A DNA stretch of 58,494 bases, from the NCBI GenBank assembly GCA_964506075.1, contig CAZDKO010000006.1, positions 2,036 through 60,529 on the forward strand, given 5' to 3'. Below the pieces are notes generated by a model, which saw only the letters and a program-made list of their open reading frames with translations, did not search any database and was not told the origin of the DNA. Below, piece after piece: positions 32,207 through 40,908 of the stretch (the stretch's first letter is position 1; each line of letters starts with the position of its first letter). The position numbers were made by a program, and so were the translations under genes. Source of the stretch: CAZDKO01 sp964506075 [NCBI: uncultured bacterium] (GTDB lineage: Bacteria > CAZDME01 > JAYEMH01).

Positions 32207-33322
32207 TCAATAATTATAAGCGACGGTGCAAAGCGCACCGACGCCCGAATAGGCGTTATCAGCGGAACTGCTGTTGGAAAAGGCAATCAGATTTATGAGC
32301 CAGTTATCGTAAGTGCGCTGCCAGCTGGCGTTGGGATATATTTTCCCCTTATCCCAGTCATAATAACCGATAATCGTTACGGTATCAAGAACGTTGATAC
32401 TGAAATCGACCGAGAGCGCCGAGGTCATAACCGTCTCATCCTGATTGAATATTTTCGTCCCGGTTGTTTTGATAAAATGTTCACCCAACACGTGTAAACC
32501 AGAGCCGATATCAAAAGTGTAATCCGCACCGACGGTCAAAAACTCCGTCCAGAGAGATTTATGCGGTTCTACTTTAATGTCGCCGGCCACCGCTTCAAAC
32601 CAGAAACCTATGCCGGCATCGAAACTGCCGTCAACGGCGTAACGATTCTCTATTCCCTCGGAAAGGAGGCTGCCTTTCTGGCTCCGCCACCACTCCTTAT
32701 CAAGATACCGGTGGTGATAGGTAAAAGCCATCTCGCCTTTTGAAACCGGGAACTGAAAGCGGCCGCCGAATTCAGGGCGGTCCTCATCCGTTTTATAAGC
32801 CTCAAGTCCCTTTAAATCATCGTTATCGTAGAGTCCCCAGCCCCAGATATTGGCGTTATTTAAAAAATAATATCTCCCCAGCAGAGCATAAACTCCTTCG
32901 GTCAGCTGTAAGGGGTCGCGCACGTCAAGCTGGTCAAACCATCTTAAGGAACGAAGAATCTTAGCCGACCCAAAATTTATTCTCTGAAGACCCAGCCGCG
33001 CCTCATAACGGGGGCTGAAAAGACGAAGCCAGGAGCGATAAAGTTTTGCCCGGGCGTTATCCTCTATGTCCCGGGAGGAATCAAACGAAGTAAAGGTATA
33101 TAAATTCGCCGACAGCTCGGCATCAAGGATTGTTTCGCCGGAGAGGCTCTGAGAGAAACTGACCTCGGGAATATACCGCCCGCCCATTTTTCCTTTGCTA
33201 TCATCGCTGTAAGAGCCCCAGACCGAAATCTGTCCTTTGTGCTCGAATGAACCGGCCCGGCAATCCCCGACGGGGAAACCAAGAAAAATAATAAGGCAGA
33301 GTAATATAATTATATTTCTCAT
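32207..33322 (-). CDS. outer-membrane beta-barrel protein of the Lol-like operon
   Basis: This 371-residue protein has a signal peptide (MRNIIILLCLIIFLGFPVGD) and alternating amphipathic strands rich in Tyr and Trp, such as SWLRLFSPRYEARLGLQRI and IWGWGLYDND. It ends with an aromatic-rich strand (TVAYNY). The overall character is of a 12-18-strand barrel. I do not recognise the family. As first gene of an ABC-LolA operon it may be the outer-membrane acceptor or exporter for the transported lipid-linked cargo. A promoter is at 33363-33392. Confidence 0.75.
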   Translation of the reverse strand: MRNIIILLCLIIFLGFPVGDCRAGSFEHKGQISVWGSYSDDSKGKMGGRYIPEVSFSQSLSGETILDAELSANLYTFTSFDSSRDIEDNARAKLYRSWLRLFSPRYEARLGLQRINFGSAKILRSLRWFDQLDVRDPLQLTEGVYALLGRYYFLNNANIWGWGLYDNDDLKGLEAYKTDEDRPEFGGRFQFPVSKGEMAFTYHHRYLDKEWWRSQKGSLLSEGIENRYAVDGSFDAGIGFWFEAVAGDIKVEPHKSLWTEFLTVGADYTFDIGSGLHVLGEHFIKTTGTKIFNQDETVMTSALSVDFSINVLDTVTIIGYYDWDKGKIYPNASWQRTYDNWLINLIAFSNSSSADNAYSGVGALCTVAYNY

Positions 33323-33362
33323 TTTTTCTCAGTGTGGATAGGTATAAATTAATATAGAAATT

Positions 33363-33392
33363 ATTGTATCGGGTTTTGGGATAGGATAGCAA
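33363..33392 (-). promoter_or_regulatory. promoter of the barrel-ABC-LolA operon
   Basis: On the minus strand TTGCTA (33387-33392), 18 bases ending AAAACCCGA, TACAAT (33363-33368), 41 bases before the ATG. The AAAACCCGATACAAT portion is identical to the GIY-YIG element promoters. Confidence 0.55.
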
Positions 33393-33542
33393 GTAAAATC
33401 AGCGGTGAAGGAAAAATACAAAAATAATTAAAAGAAATAAGGCCTATGCTGGGGAAAGAAAGACAGGCGTCTCTAAAAAATTATTACGAAGTTTAATAAG
33501 TATCTGTTCCTGTTTTTAATATTATTTTCCGCTAAGAATTCA

Positions 33543-34229
33543 TTAGAAACGCTCGGTTACCGCTTTCCAGTTTATATTTTTGAAAAAGGCCTCAATATAT
33601 TTTGACCGGTCCAGCTGATAGTCGGTCATATAAGCATGCTCAAACACATCCACTACCAATATTGGACTGGAGGCCGTGATATGGCCGACATCATGCTCAT
33701 TAACCCAAACATTCACGAGTTTACCCGTTCTCGGCTCCCGATAAAGTATGACCCAGCCTATACCGCGCATCAATCCCGTGGAGATAAAATCATCTTTCCA
33801 ATTATCAAAACTTCCGAAATCCTCTATTATTTGCTTATAGAGAAGGCTGTTAACGTCAAGGGGTTCCTTTCCCCCGAGGTTAGCGAAATAATATTCATGC
33901 AGCAACATCCCGTTAAATTCCCAGCCCAGCCGGCGTTTTAATTCCGCATATTCAGGGGTATTGGCTTTCTTATCAGCCAATAATACGTTAAGTTTTTCAA
34001 TAATGGCGTTGGTGTTTTTCACATATCCCTGGTAAAGCTTAAAATGATTGTTTAATAACGTCTCGCTAAAACCGTTCATACCGATTAGCTTAGAAAAGTC
34101 TTTTGCCTGTATTAAAGTTACGGGAATAGCGGTTAATTCTTCAGGTTTCTCTTCTGCCTGAGGAAGGCCTGCCCAGACAAAAACAATCAAGGCCAATGAA
34201 ATAATCATCATCCGTATTGCTCTTTGCAT
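33543..34229 (-). CDS. exported iron/manganese superoxide dismutase
   Basis: This 228-residue protein has a signal peptide (MIISLALIVFVWAGLPQAEE) and then a complete Fe/Mn SOD fold. Metal ligands are the His in NNHFKLYQGYV, the His in GMLLHEYYF, and the Asp and His in VDVFEHAYMTDY, a variant of the family signature DxWEHAYY. The start at 34229 has a strong GGAGGTG site 5 bases upstream; the frame extends to 34319 without one. A periplasmic SOD next to an exported MsrA-MsrB fusion indicates defence against external oxidants. Confidence 0.9.
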   Translation of the reverse strand: MQRAIRMMIISLALIVFVWAGLPQAEEKPEELTAIPVTLIQAKDFSKLIGMNGFSETLLNNHFKLYQGYVKNTNAIIEKLNVLLADKKANTPEYAELKRRLGWEFNGMLLHEYYFANLGGKEPLDVNSLLYKQIIEDFGSFDNWKDDFISTGLMRGIGWVILYREPRTGKLVNVWVNEHDVGHITASSPILVVDVFEHAYMTDYQLDRSKYIEAFFKNINWKAVTERF

Positions 34230-34332
34230 AATGCACCTCCGTTTTTTCCGGAATTCATTCCGTCTTGACGATAATTTCTTTTTTTGATTTACCGCTGATA
34301 CTGCAATAGCCCTCAACATATTATCTCTTTTT

Positions 34333-35391
34333 TTATTTTTTAAAAAGTTTTTTATACTCTCCGTATCCTTCCCTCTCCAGGTCTTCCTTGGGAATAAACC
34401 GCAGTGCCGACGAATTTATACAGTAACGCCGACCCGCAGGCTCTGGGCCGTCATTGAATACGTGTCCCAGATGAGAATCGCCATGCTTACTCCTCACCTC
34501 TGTTCTCTTTATTAATAAACTATTATCCTCTTTCTCCACCACGTTCTCCGCCTCAAGAGGTTTTGTAAAGCTCGGCCAACCGGTGCCGGATTCAAATTTA
34601 TCCAGAGAGCTAAAGACCGGTTCCCCGGAGACAACATCAATGTAAATACCTTCCTTTTTATTGTCCCAGTATTCATTCTTAAACGGAGGTTCTGTGCCGC
34701 ACTGCTGCGTTACTTCATACTGTAGAGGCGTAAGGTTTTTTTTGATTTCCTCTTTCCCGGGTTTCTCATATTTTTTCACACTATCTGTCATTTTATCGCC
34801 CCATTTCTCCTTAATAAAAGCGTCCCGGCCGGAACCCTTTTTATAAACATTATACCCGACCGAGGATTTCTTATAATAATCCTGATGATAATCCTCCGCC
34901 GGGTAAAAAGTAGAGGCTTTCAGGATTTCGGTAAGTACAGGTTTTTTAAACTTTCCTGCCTTTTTAAGTTCTCTTTTTGATTCTTCCGCCAGGTTTTTTT
35001 GCTCTTCGCTGTGGTAAAAAACAGCAGTTCGGTACTGTGAACCTCGGTCAGTAAATTGTCCGCCCCCGTCGGTCGGGTCTATCTGCCCCCAAAACACATC
35101 CAGAAGCTCTTTATATGTTACTTTCAAAGGGTCATAAGTAACCTGAACCACCTCCCTGTGCCCGGTCCGGCCTGACGACACCTCTTCATACGTGGGGTTT
35201 TCCTGGTGACCGCCCATATATCCCGAAATAACTTCGGAAACACCCGGTAACCCTTCAAAAGGCGGCTCCATACACCAGAAACATCCACCGGCAAAGGTGG
35301 CCTTTTCCAATTTTTCTTCCGTCTGTCCCGTATGGTATAGCATGATTAATCCCCCTGATATTATTAGGAAAGCAATTAGGCCTCTTCTCAT
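34333..35391 (-). CDS. msrAB: exported MsrA-MsrB fusion methionine sulfoxide reductase
   Basis: This 352-residue fusion begins with a signal segment ([19 protein letters not shown]). MsrA (about residues 25-180) has the [12 protein letters not shown] active site and [15 protein letters not shown]. MsrB (about 210-350) has [31 protein letters not shown] with the catalytic Cys, and [11 protein letters not shown]. The CxxC zinc pairs of some MsrB enzymes are absent ([11 protein letters not shown] instead). The domain order is MsrA then MsrB. GAGGAG precedes the ATG. Together with the downstream SOD gene it repairs or prevents oxidative damage in the periplasm. Confidence 0.93.
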   Translation of the reverse strand: MRRGLIAFLIISGGLIMLYHTGQTEEKLEKATFAGGCFWCMEPPFEGLPGVSEVISGYMGGHQENPTYEEVSSGRTGHREVVQVTYDPLKVTYKELLDVFWGQIDPTDGGGQFTDRGSQYRTAVFYHSEEQKNLAEESKRELKKAGKFKKPVLTEILKASTFYPAEDYHQDYYKKSSVGYNVYKKGSGRDAFIKEKWGDKMTDSVKKYEKPGKEEIKKNLTPLQYEVTQQCGTEPPFKNEYWDNKKEGIYIDVVSGEPVFSSLDKFESGTGWPSFTKPLEAENVVEKEDNSLLIKRTEVRSKHGDSHLGHVFNDGPEPAGRRYCINSSALRFIPKEDLEREGYGEYKKLFKK

Positions 35392-35439
35392 TTCAGCTCC
35401 TCTTCTGCCTCTCTTATAAGTTCTGTAATAACTTCTTTT

Positions 35440-36030
35440 TTATTTATAGCAGCCGGCAGAATCAAAATGGCCTCCTCCCCCGTATTTATAAGCGAGAAAG
35501 GCAACATTTATATTGCCTTTTGACCTTAAACTGACCCTTAAAAACCGGGAGCTTTTTTCTCTAAACAGAATGGCGGTTTTAACCGTTTTAATCGCCAGAA
35601 TATCATCGGCGACAGCGTCCACGTCTTCGTCTTTGCCTTTTACCTCGGTAAACTCTTTCCTTGATATTATAGACCAGGCTATTTTACTGTTTTTAAGAAA
35701 TTTGATTTTGGACATACATATACCGGAAAGTATGGCTACCTGTTTTCTCTTAGACCAATAAACCGTTTCCGAAAGTTTATGATAATCCACCCCTGTCCTG
35801 AGTAACCTATCGCACAGGCGAAAAGTAAACGGCCTGACCTTCGGTAATCTGAAGGAATTTGTTTCAACTATAATATACGTTAAACGGCCGGCCCAATATT
35901 TCTTTAGCGTTGCAATCCACCGCTATAGCCATATCGGGTACTTTCTCTATCCTTCTTTTCACTTTAGATGTGCCGGGCAAGCTTTTGTATCTTGACGGAA
36001 CGCCGTCCGGTTTCCTGCCACTCTTTAAGT
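35440..36030 (-). pseudogene. broken DHH/DHHA1 phosphoesterase (NrnA-like) remnant
   Basis: Two pieces in different frames resemble one DHH-family protein. The upstream piece (to about 35,888) has DGVPSRYKSLPG and MAIAVDCNAKEILG, matching the early region of NrnA-type enzymes. After a frame break the second piece reads VETNSFRLPKVRPFTFRLCD, runs through KIAWSIISRKEF, and ends in the DHHA1 motif VSLRSKGNINVAFLAYKYGGGGH. The first metal-binding segment and the DHH motif region between the pieces are missing. The open frame from 35790 is only the C-terminal part. It is a decaying gene, not a functional nuclease. Confidence 0.75.
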
Positions 36031-36176
36031 CCGCCTTTATAATCAAGTACGTCGTAAAGGCGCTGGCGTTCGACTATAACTTCCTCAGTACGCTTGCGTA
36101 CCTGCTCTTCCAGTTCCTCTTTCGCTCTTTTCAGCTCTTCTTTAAGCGGTTTTCTTTTTAGTTTTGCCTTCTTCAT
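35964..36176 (-). pseudogene. fused remnants: sensor-kinase coiled coil plus rhodanese-like end
   Basis: A 70-codon frame starts with a charged coiled coil (ELKRAKEELEEQVRKRTEEV then ERQRLYDVL). That is typical of the linker preceding a PAS domain in sensor kinases, but no PAS or kinase domain follows. Instead it continues DYKGGLKEWQETG, which resembles the end of a rhodanese domain. It then stops where the DHH remnant begins in another frame. Three unrelated gene ends joined within about 700 bases show successive deletions. The 240 bases further upstream (36181-36420) show no gene. Confidence 0.55.
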
Positions 36177-36420
36177 TGTTCGTTTTACGGTTACGTTAAA
36201 AATCAGATATTAAAACTACAAATTAAAATTAAAAAATTTTGCACTTTGCCAGGTTAGTCTTTTTTGGAAATACCGGGGAAAAATATAGATTTGTGATGAT
36301 TATATGAATGTAGTATGATTTGAATCACTCTATGATAATACCAAAAATAATTCATCACTGCAAGAAGTAAAAACCTTATCCCGCTAACTGCCGACGCGGG
36401 CTGTCTTAAAAGTATGATTT

Positions 36421-37653
36421 CTAAGCATTTTTTGTTTCAATAATCACTTCGTGAATATTCGACCGGCGCACTTTTCTGGTGATGAAAATATTCCCTTTAT
36501 AAGATATCTCCTCCTCCACTTTGGGCGTTCGGCCGAAAAGCTCCATAAGCCATTCATTCAGCGTCTTATGGCTATCCGGCAAATCTAAACCCGCTTTTTC
36601 CCGTAAGCTCCGGAGGCTTACCCCGCCGCCAGCCAGGAACCGGTTAGCCGCAATCTGGTAAAAATATACCGGCAGAAGGTCGTATTCATCCTGAATTTCA
36701 CCCATTATTGATTCAATCACATCTTCCAGGGTAACCAGCCCCGCCACTTTTCCGCGGGCATCTTTGACTATAGCTATATGCTGGTAACCCCTGGTAAGAT
36801 TATTGAGCGCTACTGAAAGAGGTTCGTCCTCCCGAACTTCAAGGATTGGTCTGACTATACCTTCCAACGAAGGATTTTTCGGATTAGTCTGCAGGACGCT
36901 CACGATATCCTTAAAATTCACGTAACCCACAATTGCATCACGGTCATCGCCGTTTATTAACGGAAGACGGGTGTGGTGGTGAATATGCGCTTCTATGAGT
37001 GCTTCCATAAGCGACATTTTGGTAGAAAGATATTTTATTTCTTCTTTCTCCACCATAACGTCCCCGACCTTCAGACCCGAAAGTTTCAGGGTTTCCGAAA
37101 GTATTTTTTCCTGATCCTTACTTATTATCTTATCAAATGCGGCAAAACGCGCCAGGACAGATATATCGTCAATAGCGCTCATTCCAGCCTCTTTAGGTTT
37201 TTTTCTTTCAAACGGCCGGTTTATGAACTGGACCAGGTTAACGAAAGGAGTAAATAAATATATCAGGTATTTTAGAGGCAGCGCCGCCAAAATAGCTACT
37301 TTTTTGTTGTATCTTACTCCCAGAGTCTTGGGAAGTATCTCCGTCCACTGGATCATCGTAAAAGAAAAGAGAAGAGAAAATAGTATTATCCACCTGGCCC
37401 CAAAAAGCTGGTCAAACTTTCCACCGGAAATAGATGCACCGATCGTATGCGCCAGAGTATTAATTATCAGGACAACGGTAATCGGCTGCTGGATGTTCTC
37501 TTTAAAGTTTTTCCATATTTTCGCCGCCAGCGAATTCCTTTCAGATATCCGGGCTATATCGGCCAGGGATAAACTCAAAAGACAGGCTTCAATGACCGAA
37601 CACATAAACGAGATACCCATAGTAATGAAAATAATGAGAAAGAATATTGTCAT
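36421..37653 (-). CDS. CorC/HlyC-type CNNM-family membrane protein with CBS pair
   Basis: This 410-residue protein has an N-terminal DUF21/CNNM membrane domain with three or four helices (about residues 1-130). A CBS pair follows (VGDVMVEKEEIKYLSTK and PILEVREDEPLSVAL through VTLEDVIESIMGEIQDEYD). The C-terminal CorC_HlyC domain contains FLAGGGVSLRSLREKAGLDL. Related proteins are implicated in magnesium or cobalt export and CBS-based sensing of adenine nucleotides; hemolysin is a misleading old name. It appears to be a single gene with remnants downstream and the LOG gene upstream. Confidence 0.92.
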   Translation of the reverse strand: MTIFFLIIFITMGISFMCSVIEACLLSLSLADIARISERNSLAAKIWKNFKENIQQPITVVLIINTLAHTIGASISGGKFDQLFGARWIILFSLLFSFTMIQWTEILPKTLGVRYNKKVAILAALPLKYLIYLFTPFVNLVQFINRPFERKKPKEAGMSAIDDISVLARFAAFDKIISKDQEKILSETLKLSGLKVGDVMVEKEEIKYLSTKMSLMEALIEAHIHHHTRLPLINGDDRDAIVGYVNFKDIVSVLQTNPKNPSLEGIVRPILEVREDEPLSVALNNLTRGYQHIAIVKDARGKVAGLVTLEDVIESIMGEIQDEYDLLPVYFYQIAANRFLAGGGVSLRSLREKAGLDLPDSHKTLNEWLMELFGRTPKVEEEISYKGNIFITRKVRRSNIHEVIIETKNA

Positions 37654-37719
37654 ATATCATGCTCCTTATATGTAACCGCTGTTTTTGGGAAAGAAGACAA
37701 ACGTTATCTCCGCTTTCTT

Positions 37720-37760
37720 TAATCTTTATTAATAATATGAATCAATTTAAAAAGCCGGCC
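37720..37760 (-). pseudogene. second, diverged copy of the LOG gene 3' end
   Basis: On the minus strand this segment reads in frame GRLFKLIHIINKD and then TAA. The end of the intact LOG gene encodes GRLYKMIHVINKD. Ten of 13 residues match and the other three are conservative. Five of the nucleotide differences are silent third-position changes. The two copies are separated only by hairpin R4 (37762-37800). Because the copies differ mainly synonymously, they evolved as coding sequence before being brought together. Confidence 0.8.
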
Positions 37761-37761
37761 A

Positions 37762-37800
37762 TCCCCACAGTTTTGCTGATACAAAACTAAACGTGGGGAC
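37762..37800 (-). repeat. dispersed hairpin element (R4) at the LOG gene end
   Basis: TCCCCACA, GTTTTG, loop CTGATA, CAAAAC, TAAAC, GTGGGGA. On the minus strand it begins CCCCACGTTTAG and supplies the last codons and the TAG stop (37787-37789) of the LOG gene. It has the same C-run/GTTT-bulge/G-run plan as R2, R3, R5 and R6, but with a different inner stem. Confidence 0.75.
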
Positions 37801-38842
37801 TAACGTCTTTATTAATAACATGGATCATTTTGTAGAGACGTCCGTAACTACACTGGTTGAAATTCATTGTCAGCCGGGGTAATTCTGGATATTCCCCCTT
37901 TTGTATCTCTTTTTTTGTCGGAGGCGAAAGCTTAATTTCCCCGCCCGTCAAAATATCCTTGAATTCTTTATTGATAAAATTTAACGTTCTTTCAGAAATC
38001 TTCTTGTTGAGCCTTAAGACAGTCAAGCCTGAAACGTAACGGATTGAGTGATAGACCCCGTAAAAATCTTCTATGCATTTAATCGCCTCATCAACACTCG
38101 TAGCGATTTGAAAAAGATTAAAATCGTCCTTATTAATAAATCCGTTTTTAACTAATTGTTTATCTACAAAACGCCTCCACGCGCTCCAGTACGTAGAGCC
38201 CTTTGGTTCCATTAACACTACAGGCCTGGGCTTGGATTTACCGGTCTGGACTAAGGTAAGTATTTCAAACCCTTCGTCATTCGTGCCGAATCCTCCCGGG
38301 AAAAGAGCGGTGGCATCGGTTTCTTTTATAAAAATCAACTTCCTGGCGAAAAAATATTTAAAGTTTATAATCTTCTCTTTTTCATATATGTACGGATTGG
38401 GCTTTTGTTCAAAAGGCAGGCGAATGTTTAAGGCGACTTCTTTTCCCGGTTTAGCTCCTTTACTGCAGGCCTCCATCACTCCGGGGCCACCCCCGGTGAC
38501 AATCATATAATTTTTTTCGGTAAGTTTCCTCGTAAATTCTTCAGTCATTTTATATTCAGGTGAAGTTTTTTTAACTCTTGCCGACCCGAAGATTACCACC
38601 TTTTTGACGTCTCTATAAGGGGAAAATACCTTAAAAGAATACCGTAATTCTTTAAGCGCATTATTTACAAGCTTGAGGTCTCCTTTATCGCCGGATTCCT
38701 GTCCTAATTTAACCGCGGTCGTCAATATTTCACGCAATAAATGTCCGGTTTCAGTAGAACAAGATTTACCGGCAAGTTCATTTATTAAACTATCTGTAGC
38801 CGCATCGCCAATTTCATAACATTTCAAATTTTTTTTATTCAT
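37787..38842 (-). CDS. LOG-family (TIGR00730-type) nucleotide phosphoribohydrolase-like protein
   Basis: This 351-residue protein has a Rossmann-type LOG domain in the middle. GSARVKKTSPEYKMTEEF leads to TGGGPGVMEACSKGAKPG, and the signature PGGFGTNDEGFE matches PGGxGTxxE. Family members cleave nucleoside 5'-monophosphates into base and ribose phosphate; lysine decarboxylase is an old misnomer. N- and C-terminal extensions make it longer than the 180-220-residue core. The last four residues (SPHV, after INKDV) come from hairpin R4, so the original C-terminus was probably INKD. It ends the operon with DUF502 and the ion permease. Confidence 0.88.
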   Translation of the reverse strand: MNKKNLKCYEIGDAATDSLINELAGKSCSTETGHLLREILTTAVKLGQESGDKGDLKLVNNALKELRYSFKVFSPYRDVKKVVIFGSARVKKTSPEYKMTEEFTRKLTEKNYMIVTGGGPGVMEACSKGAKPGKEVALNIRLPFEQKPNPYIYEKEKIINFKYFFARKLIFIKETDATALFPGGFGTNDEGFEILTLVQTGKSKPRPVVLMEPKGSTYWSAWRRFVDKQLVKNGFINKDDFNLFQIATSVDEAIKCIEDFYGVYHSIRYVSGLTVLRLNKKISERTLNFINKEFKDILTGGEIKLSPPTKKEIQKGEYPELPRLTMNFNQCSYGRLYKMIHVINKDVSPHV

Positions 38843-38884
38843 TTAACCTTTACTCCTTAATCTATTACGGTGATTTTTAGAAGT

Positions 38885-39511
38885 TCAACTTATTTCCACA
38901 GGCCCGATTATCCCGCCGGAAATGACTATCTTCATCCCCTCTTCTACGCTCCACTTCGGGTCAATTATCTGTGATTCTTTCAGTATAACCAGGATACCTG
39001 AGGTCGGGTTAGGAACGGTCGGGATAAAAACTTTAAGAAGGGCTTCACCGCTCTTTTTATTCAGTATGGTTCCCGTTACAAAACCAATTGTCCAGACACC
39101 AGGTTTAAAATAATCTACCAGGACGACTCTTTTAAAAACCTGTTTCTCAGGCAGGGAAAGGGTTTCAGATAACTGTTTCCCGACATTATACGTTGTATTA
39201 ATAATCGGGATTCTGCTTAATATCTTCTCTATAAATTTCAAAAAACTTTTGCCAAAGACATTATGGGCGGAAAAACCGATTAAATAGAGCATAATAATAA
39301 ACAAAATAAAACCAAGACCGGGAATACGGAACCCGATGAACGGGTCAACCAAATCGGTAATTTTCTTATCGATATAGATATAAAAGAACTGCAGGACAAA
39401 AAATGAAAGGGCCAAAGGAATAGAAACCAGCACGCCGCGTAATACGTATTTCTTCCCCTGGATTATAAATCGTTTCACAGGATTTAAGGATTGAACTTCT
39501 TTTTTTCTCAT
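38885..39511 (-). CDS. DUF502 family membrane protein
   Basis: This 208-residue protein has two transmembrane helices (about residues 25-45 and 68-88). The conserved DUF502 features follow: RIPIINTTYNVGKQLSETL, VVLVDYFKPGVWTIGFVTG and VFIPTVPNPTSGILVIL. The biochemical role is unknown. It lies 35 bases after the ion permease gene and 42 bases before the LOG gene, so it is probably co-transcribed with them. Confidence 0.92.
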   Translation of the reverse strand: MRKKEVQSLNPVKRFIIQGKKYVLRGVLVSIPLALSFFVLQFFYIYIDKKITDLVDPFIGFRIPGLGFILFIIMLYLIGFSAHNVFGKSFLKFIEKILSRIPIINTTYNVGKQLSETLSLPEKQVFKRVVLVDYFKPGVWTIGFVTGTILNKKSGEALLKVFIPTVPNPTSGILVILKESQIIDPKWSVEEGMKIVISGGIIGPVEIS

Positions 39512-39546
39512 TTAATCATCACCTCTATTTCCGGCTGTTTTTTCAG

Positions 39547-40818
39547 TTACCGGCTCCAAACGAGCCAAACGAATAAATAAGCTGTGCTGACCGCGACCAC
39601 AGTAAACGGAAAACCTATTTTAAAAAACTGCTTAAAACTGACCGGATATCCTTCCTTCTTAAGCAAACCACAGGCAACGATATTAGCCGAGGCCCCTATC
39701 GGAGTAATGTTTCCGCCTAAACTCGCTCCGATAAGCAAGCCGAAAAGAAATAATGAAGGATTGATATGCAGTTTATCCGACATAGAAAGTGCAACAGGAA
39801 GCATAGCCGCCAGGAAAGGCACATTATCAATAAAGGCAGACAGCCCAACCGCTATAAAAACAACCAAAGTATATCCCAGGAATATATTATCTCCCACCAG
39901 TCCGGAAAGATAAACCGAAGCTACCTCTATCCAGCCGCTAAGAGTAAGACTCCCGACGAGAATAAAGATTCCCATCAGAAAAAATGTTGTATCCCAGTCT
40001 AATGACTTTAAGTTTTTTACAATAGAAGCCTTATTGATAAACTTCTCCCAAAAAATTGAAATCAGGCCGGCAATCATACAAAGCCCACCGGCGGTGTAAG
40101 AAAATTCCGTGTCAAAGAATGAAGATACGGCTAAAGAAATAATTAAGACGGTTAAAATAACCGTGGGAACCCAGGATTTAACTTTTTCAACGGGGAGAAA
40201 TTCGGCTTTTTCCTTATGGTGCCTGAAGAGATAATAAAGAATAAAAAAAGAAGCTAGTGCCCCCAACTCAACGGCGAAGAAGATGCTGGGTTTTCCCTTA
40301 TAAAAGAAAAAATCTGTGAACGTCATCTTGGTAAAACCACCTAAAAGCATGCTGGGTGGGTCGCCGATTAAGGTCGCCGCACCCTGCAAATTACTGGAGA
40401 TAGCTATAGCAATCATCATATTAACAGGATTTATTTTAAGTTTTCTGGCTAAAGCCAGTGCAATGGGCGCAACAATTAAGACCGTGGCGACATTTTCCAC
40501 GAAGGCGGAGATAAAACCGGTCATTAAACAAATGGACAGTATTGCCCAGGCCGTATTTTTGGCTTTATCAACAATAATCTCCGCTATATAGGCCGGGACG
40601 CGGCTTTGCATAAACACGTCAGCAACGATGAGAGTTCCTACAAATATACCCATAACGTTCCAGTTTACGGCTAAAAAGGCTTCTTTTAAACTAATAGTCC
40701 GGGTAATAATAAGGAGGGCGCTGGCGCCTACGGCGGTAAACGTTCTTTTGGTCGGAAAGATTATAAATAAAATATACGCGGCGATAAAAATTAATAAGGT
40801 AAAAAGGCTGTTATTCAT
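39547..40818 (-). CDS. ArsB/NhaD/SLC13-type ion transporter superfamily permease
   Basis: This 423-residue protein has about 11 transmembrane helices. Superfamily motifs occur in both halves: FVENVATVLIVAPIALALA with IAISSNLQGAATLIGDPPSM, and FIDNVPFLAAMLPVALSM with LGGNITPIGASANIVACGL. Members carry arsenite, dicarboxylates, sulfate or sodium/proton exchange, and I cannot choose among them. No arsenic regulator or reductase is nearby. It is followed by the DUF502 and LOG genes. Confidence 0.88.
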   Translation of the reverse strand: MNNSLFTLLIFIAAYILFIIFPTKRTFTAVGASALLIITRTISLKEAFLAVNWNVMGIFVGTLIVADVFMQSRVPAYIAEIIVDKAKNTAWAILSICLMTGFISAFVENVATVLIVAPIALALARKLKINPVNMMIAIAISSNLQGAATLIGDPPSMLLGGFTKMTFTDFFFYKGKPSIFFAVELGALASFFILYYLFRHHKEKAEFLPVEKVKSWVPTVILTVLIISLAVSSFFDTEFSYTAGGLCMIAGLISIFWEKFINKASIVKNLKSLDWDTTFFLMGIFILVGSLTLSGWIEVASVYLSGLVGDNIFLGYTLVVFIAVGLSAFIDNVPFLAAMLPVALSMSDKLHINPSLFLFGLLIGASLGGNITPIGASANIVACGLLKKEGYPVSFKQFFKIGFPFTVVAVSTAYLFVWLVWSR

Positions 40819-40908
40819 ACATCCCCTGTTTTTATTCCCGGCGAGGTTATCACCGATTTTTTAATTTCTCTTATTAAACTCAAAAATACCAATACTAAAC
40901 ATCATTTA

